This document shows positions 17,554-25,764 of a stretch of DNA of 30,098 nucleotides, piece after piece. Within the stretch, counting starts at the first letter, position 1. The number at the start of each line of letters is the position of its first letter. Made by a program: the position numbers and the translations under genes. The notes beneath the pieces are model-generated. The model was not told where the DNA came from. It searched no databases and saw only the letters and a program-made list of their open reading frames with translations. The stretch is from NCBI GenBank assembly GCA_937880795.1, contig CALGRQ010000379.1, positions 1 to 30,098 of the forward strand. Direction: 5' to 3'. Source of the stretch: an uncultured Dyadobacter sp. (GTDB lineage Bacteria > Bacteroidota > Bacteroidia > Cytophagales > Spirosomataceae).

Positions 17554-18138
17554 ATGGACTTTTTAAAGACAATATTTATCATGATCACATCACTCATTAC
17601 AGCAATTTTTGCTGACAAAAGTGAAATTGCAAACAGACCAGACGGAGTTATTGTTGCCAAGCAATCGTTATACGATTTCAAGGTAAAATCACTCGTTGGA
17701 GACAAGGTGGTTGACCTGAGCCAATATAAAGGCAAAAAGGTGGTGATCCTAAATGTGGCTTCCAAATGTGGCTATACCAAACAATACGCCGACTGGGAGA
17801 AGTTTAACAAGGAGCATGGTGATAAGGTTGTAGTACTTGGTTTCCCATCCAATGACTTTGGCGGACAGGAACCAGGCACCAGCGAAGAAATTGCTACATT
17901 CTGCTCCGCAACATATGGTGTAACCTTTCCCATGTTTGAGAAAGTAACTGTAAAAGGTGACGAAAAAGCGCCTCTATACAAATGGTTAAGCAGCAAGGAT
18001 CTTAACGGATGGAATGACAAAGAACCTACCTGGAATTTCTGTAAGTATGTAGTGAACGAAAAAGGCGAATTAACTAATTTCTTCGCTTCTAAAATACTAC
18101 CAACTGATCCCGAATTTTTGAAAGCAGTTGGAATCTGA
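17554..18138 (+). CDS. Glutathione peroxidase-family thiol peroxidase (cysteine type)
   Basis: Reduces hydrogen peroxide and organic hydroperoxides, most likely using thioredoxin. The 194-residue protein has a hydrophobic N-terminus (about 4-20, signal peptide or membrane anchor) before the peroxidase domain. The peroxidatic Cys72 is in NVASKCGYTKQY, Gln105 in NDFGGQEPGT, and Trp160-Asn161 in the WNF block, completing the catalytic tetrad; Cys117 in ATFCSATYGVTFP matches the resolving Cys of thioredoxin-dependent members. Cys rather than selenocysteine is used. Export to the periplasm is inferred from the N-terminus only. It lies 69 bases after argS and before menA, with a terminator between it and menA. 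Confidence 0.93.
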   Translation: MDFLKTIFIMITSLITAIFADKSEIANRPDGVIVAKQSLYDFKVKSLVGDKVVDLSQYKGKKVVILNVASKCGYTKQYADWEKFNKEHGDKVVVLGFPSNDFGGQEPGTSEEIATFCSATYGVTFPMFEKVTVKGDEKAPLYKWLSSKDLNGWNDKEPTWNFCKYVVNEKGELTNFFASKILPTDPEFLKAVGI

Positions 18139-18171
18139 TTTAAAATCATCCCAGCTGTTGGAATAAAAACC

Positions 18172-18218
18172 AAACCCATAGTCATGCAGGCCACAACGGT
18201 TCATGTCTATGGGTTTTT
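18172..18218 (+). terminator. Intrinsic terminator after the peroxidase gene
   Basis: Arms AAACCCATAG (18172-18181) and CTATGGGTTT (18207-18216) pair perfectly, with an extra inner CATG/CATG pairing in the 25-base loop, followed by TTTTT. Confidence 0.8.
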
Positions 18219-18247
18219 GAATACATAATCGAATTAAATGATAGACC

Positions 18248-19144
18248 ATGAACTCCTGGATTGAAGCAGCACGCCCTAGAACCCTGCCCTTGGCACTCTC
18301 CTGTATTTTAATGGGTAGCTTTTTAGCCGCTGCAACGGGGACCTTTAGTTGGACAATTGCGATCCTGAGCGTGCTAACGACAACCTTGTTACAAATCCTA
18401 TCTAATTTTGCAAATGACTATGGTGATGCCGTAAATGGAAAAGATACCGAGTTAAGGGAAGGTCCTCGCAGGGCAGTCCATTCCGGAGCTATACCAGCCT
18501 CGACAATGCTTAGAGCAATTATAGTGTTTTCGGTATTGTCATTGGCATCAGGACTAACACTTCTTACCATAGCCTTACAAAATGCTCCGGCCAATACTTT
18601 CTGGGTGTTTCTGGGAATAGGTATTGCCTGCATCATTGCTGCGATCACATATACTGCCGGAAAACGGCCCTACGGTTATGTAGGCTTGGGCGACCTCTCG
18701 GTACTTATATTTTTTGGCTGGGTGGGCGTTATTGGCAGTAGCTACCTGCACACACTCGATTGGAACTGGGATTTACTACTCCCGGCTACAAGTTGCGGCC
18801 TTTTTGCCGTTGCCGTTTTAAATGTTAATAATATCAGAGATATTGACTCCGACCGGGCTACGGGAAAAAACTCCATACCTGTAAGATTGGGGCGCGAAAA
18901 GGCTGTGATCTATCACTGGGTCATTCTGACCATAGGCATGCTTTGCGTATCTATTTACACTTTTCAGAATTTCACCTCCTATTCAAACCTCTTGTTTTTA
19001 TTGAGTTTTCCACTGATTGTGAAAAATGGATTGGCGGTTAGTCGACTAAAAAAAGCCTCAGAGTTAGATCCTTATTTAAAGCAAATGGCCATGTCTACAC
19101 TCTTTTTTGTTATGTTGTTTGGACTTGGACTCGTACTTCAATAA
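18248..19144 (+). CDS. menA: 1,4-dihydroxy-2-naphthoate polyprenyltransferase
   Basis: Attaches the polyprenyl tail to DHNA in menaquinone synthesis, at the inner membrane. The 298-residue UbiA-family protein has both Asp-rich motifs: NDYGDAVNGKDTE (56-68, Asp57, Asp60, Asp66) and NNIRDIDSDRATGK (194-207, Asp198, Asp202). It opens with WIEAARPRTLPLALS, the usual MenA start, and has about eight or nine membrane helices. Menaquinone is the respiratory quinone of Bacteroidota, which fits the proposed host. Other men genes are not in the window. The ATG at 18248 is well placed. Confidence 0.96.
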   Translation: MNSWIEAARPRTLPLALSCILMGSFLAAATGTFSWTIAILSVLTTTLLQILSNFANDYGDAVNGKDTELREGPRRAVHSGAIPASTMLRAIIVFSVLSLASGLTLLTIALQNAPANTFWVFLGIGIACIIAAITYTAGKRPYGYVGLGDLSVLIFFGWVGVIGSSYLHTLDWNWDLLLPATSCGLFAVAVLNVNNIRDIDSDRATGKNSIPVRLGREKAVIYHWVILTIGMLCVSIYTFQNFTSYSNLLFLLSFPLIVKNGLAVSRLKKASELDPYLKQMAMSTLFFVMLFGLGLVLQ

Positions 19145-19158
19145 GCTATAAATATGAA

Positions 19159-19208
19159 AGTGGTCTAGAAATTCATGTTTACATCATGAAATTCCAGACC
19201 ACTCTTTT
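19159..19208. terminator. Bidirectional terminator between menA and the SGNH gene
   Basis: Arms 19159-19177 and 19185-19203 pair at 17 of 19 positions around a 7-base loop, followed by CTTTTT; it lies between convergent genes. Confidence 0.85.
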
Positions 19209-19247
19209 TGGCAACAAGGTTGCCTAACTTCTAATTCTATCGAGTCC

Positions 19248-21029
19248 TTATTTCACAAAGGCCTTTATAGCATCTCCCAAAAGTGAATAACCCTTTTCAT
19301 TGGGATGTAATCCATCTGAAAATAGTCCCTCATCTATTTTCCCATCTGCTTTCAAAAATACTTTTCCCGGATTTTGATACTGCACCTGTAATGCCTTACA
19401 TAGCTTGGCTAATTCTGCATTCAGTATGGTAATACGCTTTTCTTCGTTTCGACGAGGATAAATACCCATCATCACGATTTGCGCCTGTCCCTGGCGTTGT
19501 TTTATAGCTTGTACCAATGTTTTCCAACCGGCTACAATCTCTTCGTTCGTATTGTGTTGTAAGTTATTGGTGCCAATGTTCACAAAAATTTGTTTGGCAT
19601 TAAAACCATCCAACTCTCCGTTATAAACCCTCCAAAGTACGTTTTCAATTCTGTCCCAGCCATATCCTGCATTCAAAACCTGTGTACCTCCAAAAGTACG
19701 TATCCAAGAGGCATCTGCAACCGCTTTGGGCCCCTTTGGCATGCCTCCCCAGAAATGTGTAATAGAATTACCTATCACAACAGTTTGTGGCGGGGTAGAT
19801 TGATTCTGATCCAGAATGTCCTGATGTCTCTTCTCCCAATCGTAGTTACTCAGCTCACGTAACTGCGTACGCGGAATTGTGGTCACCGCCTTCCCAATTT
19901 CCTGATGAAGTATTTTGCGTAAAGCTTTTTCATATCCTTCCGCATATCGCATCATTCCTAAGTCTGTCGGATGAGTCCCGTCTACCATGGTTTCAATACC
20001 CTGCTGAAATTCCTCGCTGGCTATCATATATACTTCTTTTACCCCCTCAGCCTGTAATGATGCATAAGCCTCTCCTAGCGCCTTATTGGCCTTTTCACAA
20101 TAGGATAACCTGTTCGGATTAATTGCGCCATCGGTGCAGCCCGGATGACCTGCCAAAACAATGGGGGTATCGTGTTTTGCACGTAAGGTTTTAACGGCGT
20201 CAACCAATCGTTTTTGTACCTCCTCGGCAGTCATATTATAATCCGCTGCCGTTCTAATCGTAAGATTAGGTAGACAGTCCAGAATATATACACTGGCATC
20301 TATTTCGGCCACTAAATCGTTCACTTCTTTCTCTAATTTTCCGTTCCCGGAAAAGCCCAAATTAACGATTTGACGATCCATTTTACGACTTAATATAGCC
20401 GTCCAAGCCATACCGGGTCGGGATGCACAAGCCCCTTGCATGATGGAAGTTCCATAGGCAACAATTGGTTTTTCGGGTCTTACAGACAAATAGTTAAGCG
20501 TAGCTCCATCTGGAACTCCTATTTCCAACCAACTCACACTGTTATAAAGGGGCAGATATAGCCTATATTCACGACCAAGCTTATGATACTTGTCGTTTGG
20601 ATTTAAATCTTGAAAATCATAGGAAATAGTATCCTTAAATGAATACTTCCCTGCCGACCATAACATATCCCCATCACTCGACACCGCATATAGGTCTAAT
20701 CCACTAACGCCTGTTGCCGGCATATGCGGAAGTGCATGTGGACCACCCACCGTATAGCGTACTTTTATATTCTGTGCATTCGAACGAAACCGAATCATCA
20801 GTCCCGCTGCTTGACGGGATAAATCCCAAACAGCCTTTCGCACATCCTTTTCGGCACGTGCAGGAAGACGATCATATGGATTTTTGACCTCCTTTGGCCA
20901 CGCCCTTCCTTCAATCACATTAAATTCAGCTTTGAGCGGATTGGACCATTGGATATCGGTCGACTGGGCAAAGGATTTGGCGCCGCCTAGCATTAGCAGA
21001 GCCAGAAGGGTAAAGATTTTAACTCTCAT
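19248..21029 (-). CDS. Exported protein with two tandem SGNH/GDSL hydrolase domains
   Basis: A 593-residue secreted protein with a signal peptide (about 1-21, ending SFAQ). The N-terminal region (about 25-185) is the GxDLY-type beta-sandwich (GVSGLDLYA) that accompanies SGNH_3 hydrolases. The first SGNH domain has Ser195 in YGTSIMQG, GFSGNGKLE, and DGTHP with Asp350 and His353. The second (about 400-593) is a GDSL_2/PAF-acetylhydrolase-like domain with Ser422 in IGNSITHFW, NAGYGWDRIENV, IGTNN, and DGLHP with Asp572 and His575. Both catalytic sets look intact, so it may deacetylate or de-esterify two linkages of a polysaccharide; substrate is unknown. Its start codon sits just past the terminator of the upstream DUF4920 gene. 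Confidence 0.93.
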   Translation of the reverse strand: MRVKIFTLLALLMLGGAKSFAQSTDIQWSNPLKAEFNVIEGRAWPKEVKNPYDRLPARAEKDVRKAVWDLSRQAAGLMIRFRSNAQNIKVRYTVGGPHALPHMPATGVSGLDLYAVSSDGDMLWSAGKYSFKDTISYDFQDLNPNDKYHKLGREYRLYLPLYNSVSWLEIGVPDGATLNYLSVRPEKPIVAYGTSIMQGACASRPGMAWTAILSRKMDRQIVNLGFSGNGKLEKEVNDLVAEIDASVYILDCLPNLTIRTAADYNMTAEEVQKRLVDAVKTLRAKHDTPIVLAGHPGCTDGAINPNRLSYCEKANKALGEAYASLQAEGVKEVYMIASEEFQQGIETMVDGTHPTDLGMMRYAEGYEKALRKILHQEIGKAVTTIPRTQLRELSNYDWEKRHQDILDQNQSTPPQTVVIGNSITHFWGGMPKGPKAVADASWIRTFGGTQVLNAGYGWDRIENVLWRVYNGELDGFNAKQIFVNIGTNNLQHNTNEEIVAGWKTLVQAIKQRQGQAQIVMMGIYPRRNEEKRITILNAELAKLCKALQVQYQNPGKVFLKADGKIDEGLFSDGLHPNEKGYSLLGDAIKAFVK

Positions 21030-21037
21030 AAAATAAA

Positions 21038-21073
21038 AAAGGATACAATTGTATGACTACAAAAGTATCCTTT
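21038..21073 (-). terminator. Hairpin terminator of the DUF4920 gene
   Basis: Read on the minus strand, AAAGGATAC (21065-21073) pairs with GTATCCTTT (21038-21046) and is followed by a T-rich run leading to the next gene's start. Inside is the perfect 12-base palindrome ATACAATTGTAT (21043-21054). It might also act in the leader of the SGNH gene. Confidence 0.65.
21060..21067 (-). promoter_or_regulatory. Candidate -7 element for the SGNH gene
   Basis: Minus-strand TACTTTTG is an exact TAnnTTTG match, 30 bases before the ATG at 21029, and it overlaps the hairpin loop of the upstream terminator. Confidence 0.35.
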
Positions 21074-21101
21074 ACAATGGGATTACCCATTTACAATTTG
21101 A

Positions 21102-21551
21102 TTATTTAACGATTACGCCGTCCGCTATAAAAGTCAACTCTTGCTTGGGTTCGGTAATTTTTGCAATTTCTTCCTTGCTCTTCCCAGCATCCTGCGCATA
21201 GTGCTGAAGATGGGCTACCGACACTTCTTTCTTCTGCGCTTCTCCCTCAAAAACCACCGTTTTCCCCGCTATATCCTTCGGCATAAAAAAAGCATAATCT
21301 TTAAACATAACGCGCATGGTTTCGCCGTTATCCATTTTAACTTTCATCCAGCAGCCCTTCACCTGGCACACCGACTCCACCGTTCCCGTTACCTTAGCCT
21401 GCATTTTATCTTCCTTCCCCATTTTTCCAGGAAGTGCACTGGCCGCTATAGCCTTCTTAGCATCTATTTTTTTTCCAAAATGATCATCACTTTGTGCCTG
21501 AACAGAACAAAATGACATCGTCATAAACAACAGGGCAATTATTTTTTTCAT
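21102..21551 (-). CDS. Exported DUF4920-family protein
   Basis: A 149-residue protein with a signal peptide (about 1-20, ending VQAQ). The open frame extends to 21635, but the ATG at 21551 starts the signal sequence. After cleavage it shows the DUF4920 pattern: HFGKKIDAKKAI, VTGTVESVCQVKGCWMKVKMDNGETMRVMFKDYAFFMPKDIAGK, HYAQDAGKSKEEIAKI and TFIADGVIVK (quoted in pieces). Cys62 and Cys67 in the CQVKGCW segment could form a disulfide or bind a metal. The fold is probably an OB-like beta barrel; the function is not known. It is followed by its own terminator. Confidence 0.88.
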   Translation of the reverse strand: MKKIIALLFMTMSFCSVQAQSDDHFGKKIDAKKAIAASALPGKMGKEDKMQAKVTGTVESVCQVKGCWMKVKMDNGETMRVMFKDYAFFMPKDIAGKTVVFEGEAQKKEVSVAHLQHYAQDAGKSKEEIAKITEPKQELTFIADGVIVK

Positions 21552-21750
21552 TTCAATGATATTTGGTTTTGCTGATGTAAAATTAAGGTAATTAAGAGTA
21601 GGCTGCACACTATATCGTAAATATATGCTATACATTACAGCCTAAAGTCTGCATTCGTCTATTTGATAAGTCGATTCATTAAGAAGTATGCTCCTGCATT
21701 ATCTAAAACACATGAACCCACTGTATGTTAAACACTTAAACCGGAATCTA

Positions 21751-22377
21751 TCACACATTTTTAAAGTCTGCAACCGAAATTATATTATCACAAAATTCAT
21801 ATTCCTGGGTCACGTTTGAGCCCAACAACAACATCTGACCATCTGTATGTTTCGTCACGTTGTCTATATACCATTGAAACCCCTGCACATCGAGGTTTGA
21901 TGTAGGTTCATCCAGGAAAATGATGGGGACATCGGTCATTAGTGCAAGGCCGAGTTTAACACGTTGTTTCATTCCCGATGAAAAATGCCTGACCAATTTG
22001 TCCTTTGCATGAGACAGCTGAATAAAATCTTCGAAATCAGTAACCGTTATATCATTCTTAAATGGCTTAAAAGCCGAATGAAATTTAATCAATTCCCTCA
22101 GCGTAAACTCCTCAACCAGTTCAAGATATGGCGCAGCAATGACAATATGCTTGTACCAATCATCCATATCAATTTCTTTCCCCTGTGCATTGGTGTAAGT
22201 AATCACACCTTCCGAAGCAGGGAAGAGGCCCGTTAAAAGTTGCAAGAGTGTCGATTTTCCACTTCCATTTGGCCCTACGAAAGTATATTTTTGACCCGCT
22301 TCCAATTTAAAACTGGCATGCCGGAAGATCCATTCGCGAACAAACTTTTTACCTATATTTTCAACTGAAATCTGCAA
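21751..22377 (-). CDS. ABC transporter ATP-binding protein, atypical
   Basis: A 208-residue ABC ATPase with Walker A GPNGSGKST (35-43), signature FSSGMKQR (132-139) and Walker B with catalytic Glu IIFLDEPTSNLD (152-163). Two usual residues are missing: the Q-loop Gln (the strand reads IVIAAPYLEL at 78-87) and the switch His (LLLGSNVTQEYEF, Asn188). The domain is also short. The start is TTG at 22377: an in-frame stop lies at 22390-22392 with no ATG between, and the domain begins at residue 3. No permease gene adjoins it; the next gene upstream in the same direction encodes a CorC/HlyC-like protein 84 bases away. Transport role and partner are unknown. Confidence 0.9.
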   Translation of the reverse strand: MQISVENIGKKFVREWIFRHASFKLEAGQKYTFVGPNGSGKSTLLQLLTGLFPASEGVITYTNAQGKEIDMDDWYKHIVIAAPYLELVEEFTLRELIKFHSAFKPFKNDITVTDFEDFIQLSHAKDKLVRHFSSGMKQRVKLGLALMTDVPIIFLDEPTSNLDVQGFQWYIDNVTKHTDGQMLLLGSNVTQEYEFCDNIISVADFKNV

Positions 22378-22461
22378 TGATTCAAACTTTTAACGATCAG
22401 GTGTTCTGATAGAATGGAATACTTCTTTACTTACTTTTGGCAAAATAACTTGGCTAAAACA

Positions 22462-23649
22462 TCAATTTCTGGAACCTCGTTCTTCAATTTTAAGCCTCAC
22501 CAATTCAATTCTTGTATCTTGCATAGAAACCACCTGGAAAGAATACGGGGCTAATTCCAGGGTATCGTTTACATCTGGCAAATCGCCGTGGTGATGAATA
22601 ATCATTCCCGCCAAAGTATCGTAATCGCCCTCTGGCAGCTCCCAACCATATTTCTCGTTCAGATAATCAATTTCTTGTCGCGCACTGAGGATATAGGTGT
22701 GCTCGTCAATAGCACGCTCGGTCCAATCCTCTGTTGAGTCATACTCATCCTGTATTTCACCAAAAATTTGTTCCACCACATCCTCAACACTCACCAGTCC
22801 AGATGTTCCCCCAAATTCATCTACTACCAGAGCAAGGCTCCTTCTTTCCTCTAAAAAACGAAGCATCAAATCACTGGCCGGCATTGCCTCAGGAACAATC
22901 AGTATAGGTGTAATGATATTGCTGATCTCCTTCGGTTTTTTGAATAGGGATAACGCATGACAATATCCTAAGACATCATCTACCGAATCGCGGTGTACAA
23001 TAATTTTCGAATGCCCGCTGGTCAAAAATGTCTTTCTTAAATCTTCGATACTTGCATTCACGTTCACTGCCGAAATCTCCGTCCTAGGAATCATACAGTC
23101 CCTGATGCGTAAATCTTTAAAATCGAGCGCATTGATAAACATCCGTTCCTCAATACTATGGTCATCAAAATCCGGATCATCGGCAGAAATGACATCGTCG
23201 CGCAGGGAAGGCGACAAAATATTCTCCTTCACAAAGGGCTCCACCACCCAGTATAGCGGCGTAATAATCCATTCTCCAAAGCGAACAACAAAGGTTTTGA
23301 GATCGAGAAGTTTCGGAAAACTACGACCTATTTTGACCCAGCTCGTATAAGAGAGCATCCACGAAATGGCCAAGACTATAAAAAGTAACACAAATACATA
23401 GTCGAAACCTTGAGGACTATCAAAAGCGGTATAGGCAAACCCAACGGCGGAAAAACTCCCCAAGGCAATGACCACAAGACGGAGCATTCTTAGTACCCGC
23501 CTCCAATATAAGGTTTCATATACCTCCTCTGCCCTCTCATGACGCATGGAATAACGATCTATGGAAATATCGAGTAGTACTGACCGAACTGCGCCGTAGT
23601 AACCGGCCAAAATAAAGAAGACAACTGCCAGGAGAAATAAAGGAATCAT
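22462..23649 (-). CDS. CorC/HlyC-family membrane protein with CBS domains
   Basis: A 395-residue inner-membrane protein. The N-terminus has three to four hydrophobic segments (about 1-20, 56-75, 83-103) in place of a standard DUF21 domain. After a linker come two CBS domains: the conserved IRDCMIPRTEI (182-192) and VVDEFGGTSGLVSVEDVVEQIFGEIQ region (275-300). The C-terminal CorC_HlyC domain follows, with LAGMIIHHHGDLPDVND. Relatives are magnesium/cobalt efflux proteins and, in gliding Bacteroidota, GldE; the gld neighbours are not seen here, so I do not use that name. Its ATG overlaps the stop of the small membrane-protein gene by 4 bases (ATGA), showing translational coupling. Confidence 0.9.
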   Translation of the reverse strand: MIPLFLLAVVFFILAGYYGAVRSVLLDISIDRYSMRHERAEEVYETLYWRRVLRMLRLVVIALGSFSAVGFAYTAFDSPQGFDYVFVLLFIVLAISWMLSYTSWVKIGRSFPKLLDLKTFVVRFGEWIITPLYWVVEPFVKENILSPSLRDDVISADDPDFDDHSIEERMFINALDFKDLRIRDCMIPRTEISAVNVNASIEDLRKTFLTSGHSKIIVHRDSVDDVLGYCHALSLFKKPKEISNIITPILIVPEAMPASDLMLRFLEERRSLALVVDEFGGTSGLVSVEDVVEQIFGEIQDEYDSTEDWTERAIDEHTYILSARQEIDYLNEKYGWELPEGDYDTLAGMIIHHHGDLPDVNDTLELAPYSFQVVSMQDTRIELVRLKIEERGSRN

Positions 23650-23885
23650 TTCTTATCTGTTTTAGTAGACTGCTTTTCCTTTGCCTCATTCAATTCCTGT
23701 TGTTCTTTTTTTAATAAAAGAGACGCTTTTAAACGGCGGAATTGAAATGTGAGCAAACAGGTAACACTGAGCAAGAGAAGCCAATAGCTTTCGAACATAC
23801 CCGCACGACGAAATTCAAGTATCCATAAGAAGAAAAAGCCGGCAGAAAGTGCAAGTAATATCGTTTTAACAAGCTTCGAATTCAT
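23646..23885 (-). CDS. Small membrane protein coupled to the CorC/HlyC gene
   Basis: A 79-residue protein of no family I recognise. Two hydrophobic helices (about 7-23 and 32-48) are separated by a short charged loop (EFRRAG), and a charged, Lys/Glu/Gln-rich tail follows that could form a coiled coil. The open frame begins with TTG at 23894, but the ATG at 23885 is the better start. It is the first gene of a two-gene unit: its TGA overlaps the ATG of the CorC/HlyC gene, so the two proteins are probably made together and may form a complex in the membrane. Confidence 0.75.
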   Translation of the reverse strand: MNSKLVKTILLALSAGFFFLWILEFRRAGMFESYWLLLLSVTCLLTFQFRRLKASLLLKKEQQELNEAKEKQSTKTDKK

Positions 23886-24119
23886 TTTAATCAAAAATCA
23901 AGACTATACAGAAGACAATTATCTTCTCATTCTTGATTCAAAGATACACAGATTGGATCAAAATGACCGCCGCCAGGTAAATCTTCTGTTTAATACAGAA
24001 TAACCGGTATATATACATTTCAATTTATGTAAAATACCTAACTTGCAGCTATTGCCGTATGATTCAGCCAAATTGTCTGAATTATAAAATTAATTCTTGA
24101 AAAAATATCCTATTTAACT

Positions 24120-25199
24120 ATGAGCGAATCCACAAAACGCTTTGCACCTGGTGTTGTTACCGGTGATGGAGTTAGCGAAATTTTCCGCCACGCCAATGAA
24201 AACAATTACGCCCTTCCGGCTGTAAACGTTGTAGGTACCAATTCAGTAAACGCAGTTCTTGAAACTGCAAAAGCTGTTAACAGCCCTGTTATCGTACAGT
24301 TTTCGAACGGTGGTGCTATTTTCTATGCAGGAAAAAGTCTCTCCAATGCAAACCAGCAGGCTGCTATTGCAGGTGGTATTTCAGGAGCTCAGCACGTGCA
24401 CCAAATGGCGGCACTTTATGGTGTTCCTGTTATTTTGCATACCGACCACTGCGCTAAGAAGCTACTTCCTTGGATAGACGGTCTTCTGGATGCAGGTGAA
24501 AGACATTTTGATCAGTATGGTGTGCCTTTGTATAGCTCGCACATGTTAGATCTTTCGGAAGAATCTATCGAAGAAAACATTGAGATTTCTTCTAAATATT
24601 TCGAACGTATGGCCAAAATGGGCATGACGATTGAAATTGAGCTTGGAGTAACCGGTGGTGAAGAAGACGGAGTTGATAATAGCGACGTAGATAGCTCAAA
24701 ACTATACACCCAACCAGAAGAGGTTGCTTATGCCTACGAGGAGCTTTTGAAAATTTCTCCAAACTTCACAATTGCTGCTGCTTTCGGAAACGTGCATGGT
24801 GTTTATAAGCCAGGTAACGTAAAACTTGAGCCGAAAATCCTTCGTAATTCTCAGGATTTCATCAAACAGAAATTCGGAACAGGTGATCTTCCAGTAAACT
24901 TCGTATTCCACGGAGGTTCGGGATCATCGCGCGAAGAAATTCGTGAGGCGATCGAGTACGGTGCCATTAAAATGAACATCGATACCGATATGCAGTGGTC
25001 TACATGGGAAGGTGTATTAAACTACTACAAAGACAAAGAAGGCTACCTTCAAACACAACTTGGAAATCCTGAAGGAGCTGATTCTCCAAACAAGAAATAT
25101 TATGATCCTCGCGTATGGTTGCGCAAGGGAGAAGAAAGCATGATCTCTCGTTTGAAACTTGCGTTCGAAGATTTGAACTGCATCAATCAATTGGGATAA
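24120..25199 (+). CDS. fbaA: Class II fructose-bisphosphate aldolase
   Basis: Zinc-dependent enzyme interconverting fructose 1,6-bisphosphate with dihydroxyacetone phosphate and glyceraldehyde 3-phosphate in glycolysis and gluconeogenesis. The 359-residue protein aligns position by position with the FbaA-type (class IIA) enzymes: catalytic Asp109 and Zn ligand His110 in HTDHCAKK, Glu174, and Zn ligands His226 (NVHGVYKPG) and His264 (VFHGGSGSS). GVTGGEEDGVDN and the NIDTDMQW segment are also typical. The ATG at 24120 gives the normal start. It is a single transcription unit ended by a strong terminator. Confidence 0.97.
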   Translation: MSESTKRFAPGVVTGDGVSEIFRHANENNYALPAVNVVGTNSVNAVLETAKAVNSPVIVQFSNGGAIFYAGKSLSNANQQAAIAGGISGAQHVHQMAALYGVPVILHTDHCAKKLLPWIDGLLDAGERHFDQYGVPLYSSHMLDLSEESIEENIEISSKYFERMAKMGMTIEIELGVTGGEEDGVDNSDVDSSKLYTQPEEVAYAYEELLKISPNFTIAAAFGNVHGVYKPGNVKLEPKILRNSQDFIKQKFGTGDLPVNFVFHGGSGSSREEIREAIEYGAIKMNIDTDMQWSTWEGVLNYYKDKEGYLQTQLGNPEGADSPNKKYYDPRVWLRKGEESMISRLKLAFEDLNCINQLG

Positions 25200-25215
25200 T
25201 TCCTGCTCATTACGT

Positions 25216-25254
25216 AAAAAGCCTGCAAGTTCCCTATGAATTTGCAGGCTTTTT
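25216..25254. terminator. Bidirectional terminator after fbaA
   Basis: A 13-bp stem (25216-25228 with 25242-25254) with GCCTGCAA core, 13-base loop and A/T tracts on both sides. It separates fbaA from the convergent lipoprotein gene. Confidence 0.88.
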
Positions 25255-25269
25255 CATTCACACGTTCCA

Positions 25270-25659
25270 TTATAAACTGGAATAAATAACCTTTCTGTCC
25301 TCTAAATTCTTGCTTGATATAGTCTCAAAATCTGTTATCGGATTCCCGCCACAATCAAATAAATAGTAAGCAATACCTCCACTTCCCAATCCGAAATTGG
25401 TGTAAACAGCTGACCCATTTCTTCCTTTAACCAGGGCAATCTCACCAATATATTGTCCTCCATGTGCGAACTTCGTCCGGTCTTCCTCGGCCTTTTGCAG
25501 CATCGTTCTGAGCCAATCCATTGATTGTTTCTTACAACTTCCCTTTGCGCTTGCAACGGCAGCCTCTATATCATGCAAATCAACTGGCTTAACGGTTTTG
25601 TTGTCGGAGCGACAGCTCAAAATGGATAAAAGAATTAATAGGTAGGCAAAATTTTTCAT
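25270..25659 (-). CDS. Small predicted lipoprotein of unknown function
   Basis: A 129-residue protein whose start has a lipoprotein signal: short basic lead, hydrophobic core and lipobox ending in Cys16 (LSILSC). The mature part has KGSCKKQSMDWLRTMLQKAEED, a conserved-looking helix, then a Gly-rich beta segment (YIGEIALVKGRNGSAVYTNFGLGSGGIAYYLFDCGGNPI, given here in parts) with two further Cys (GSC and DCGG) that may pair. I recognise the general look of small Bacteroidota lipoproteins but no named function. It faces fbaA and has its own upstream region of about 100 bases before the HxlR gene end. Confidence 0.75.
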   Translation of the reverse strand: MKNFAYLLILLSILSCRSDNKTVKPVDLHDIEAAVASAKGSCKKQSMDWLRTMLQKAEEDRTKFAHGGQYIGEIALVKGRNGSAVYTNFGLGSGGIAYYLFDCGGNPITDFETISSKNLEDRKVIYSSL

Positions 25660-25764
25660 GGTACCAGCAGAGTTAAATCATTAGATGTGAGACACTTTCA
25701 TCGATCTAAATTAAAAAATAACCCTGACATTGCCCAAATCAATAAAATTACCGGTGTTCGTGCA

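Noticed and set aside
21599..21644. Inverted repeat TAGGCTG/CAGCCTA upstream of the DUF4920 gene
   Set aside because: Seven-base arms separated by 32 bases with no T tract; too weak to call a terminator or operator.
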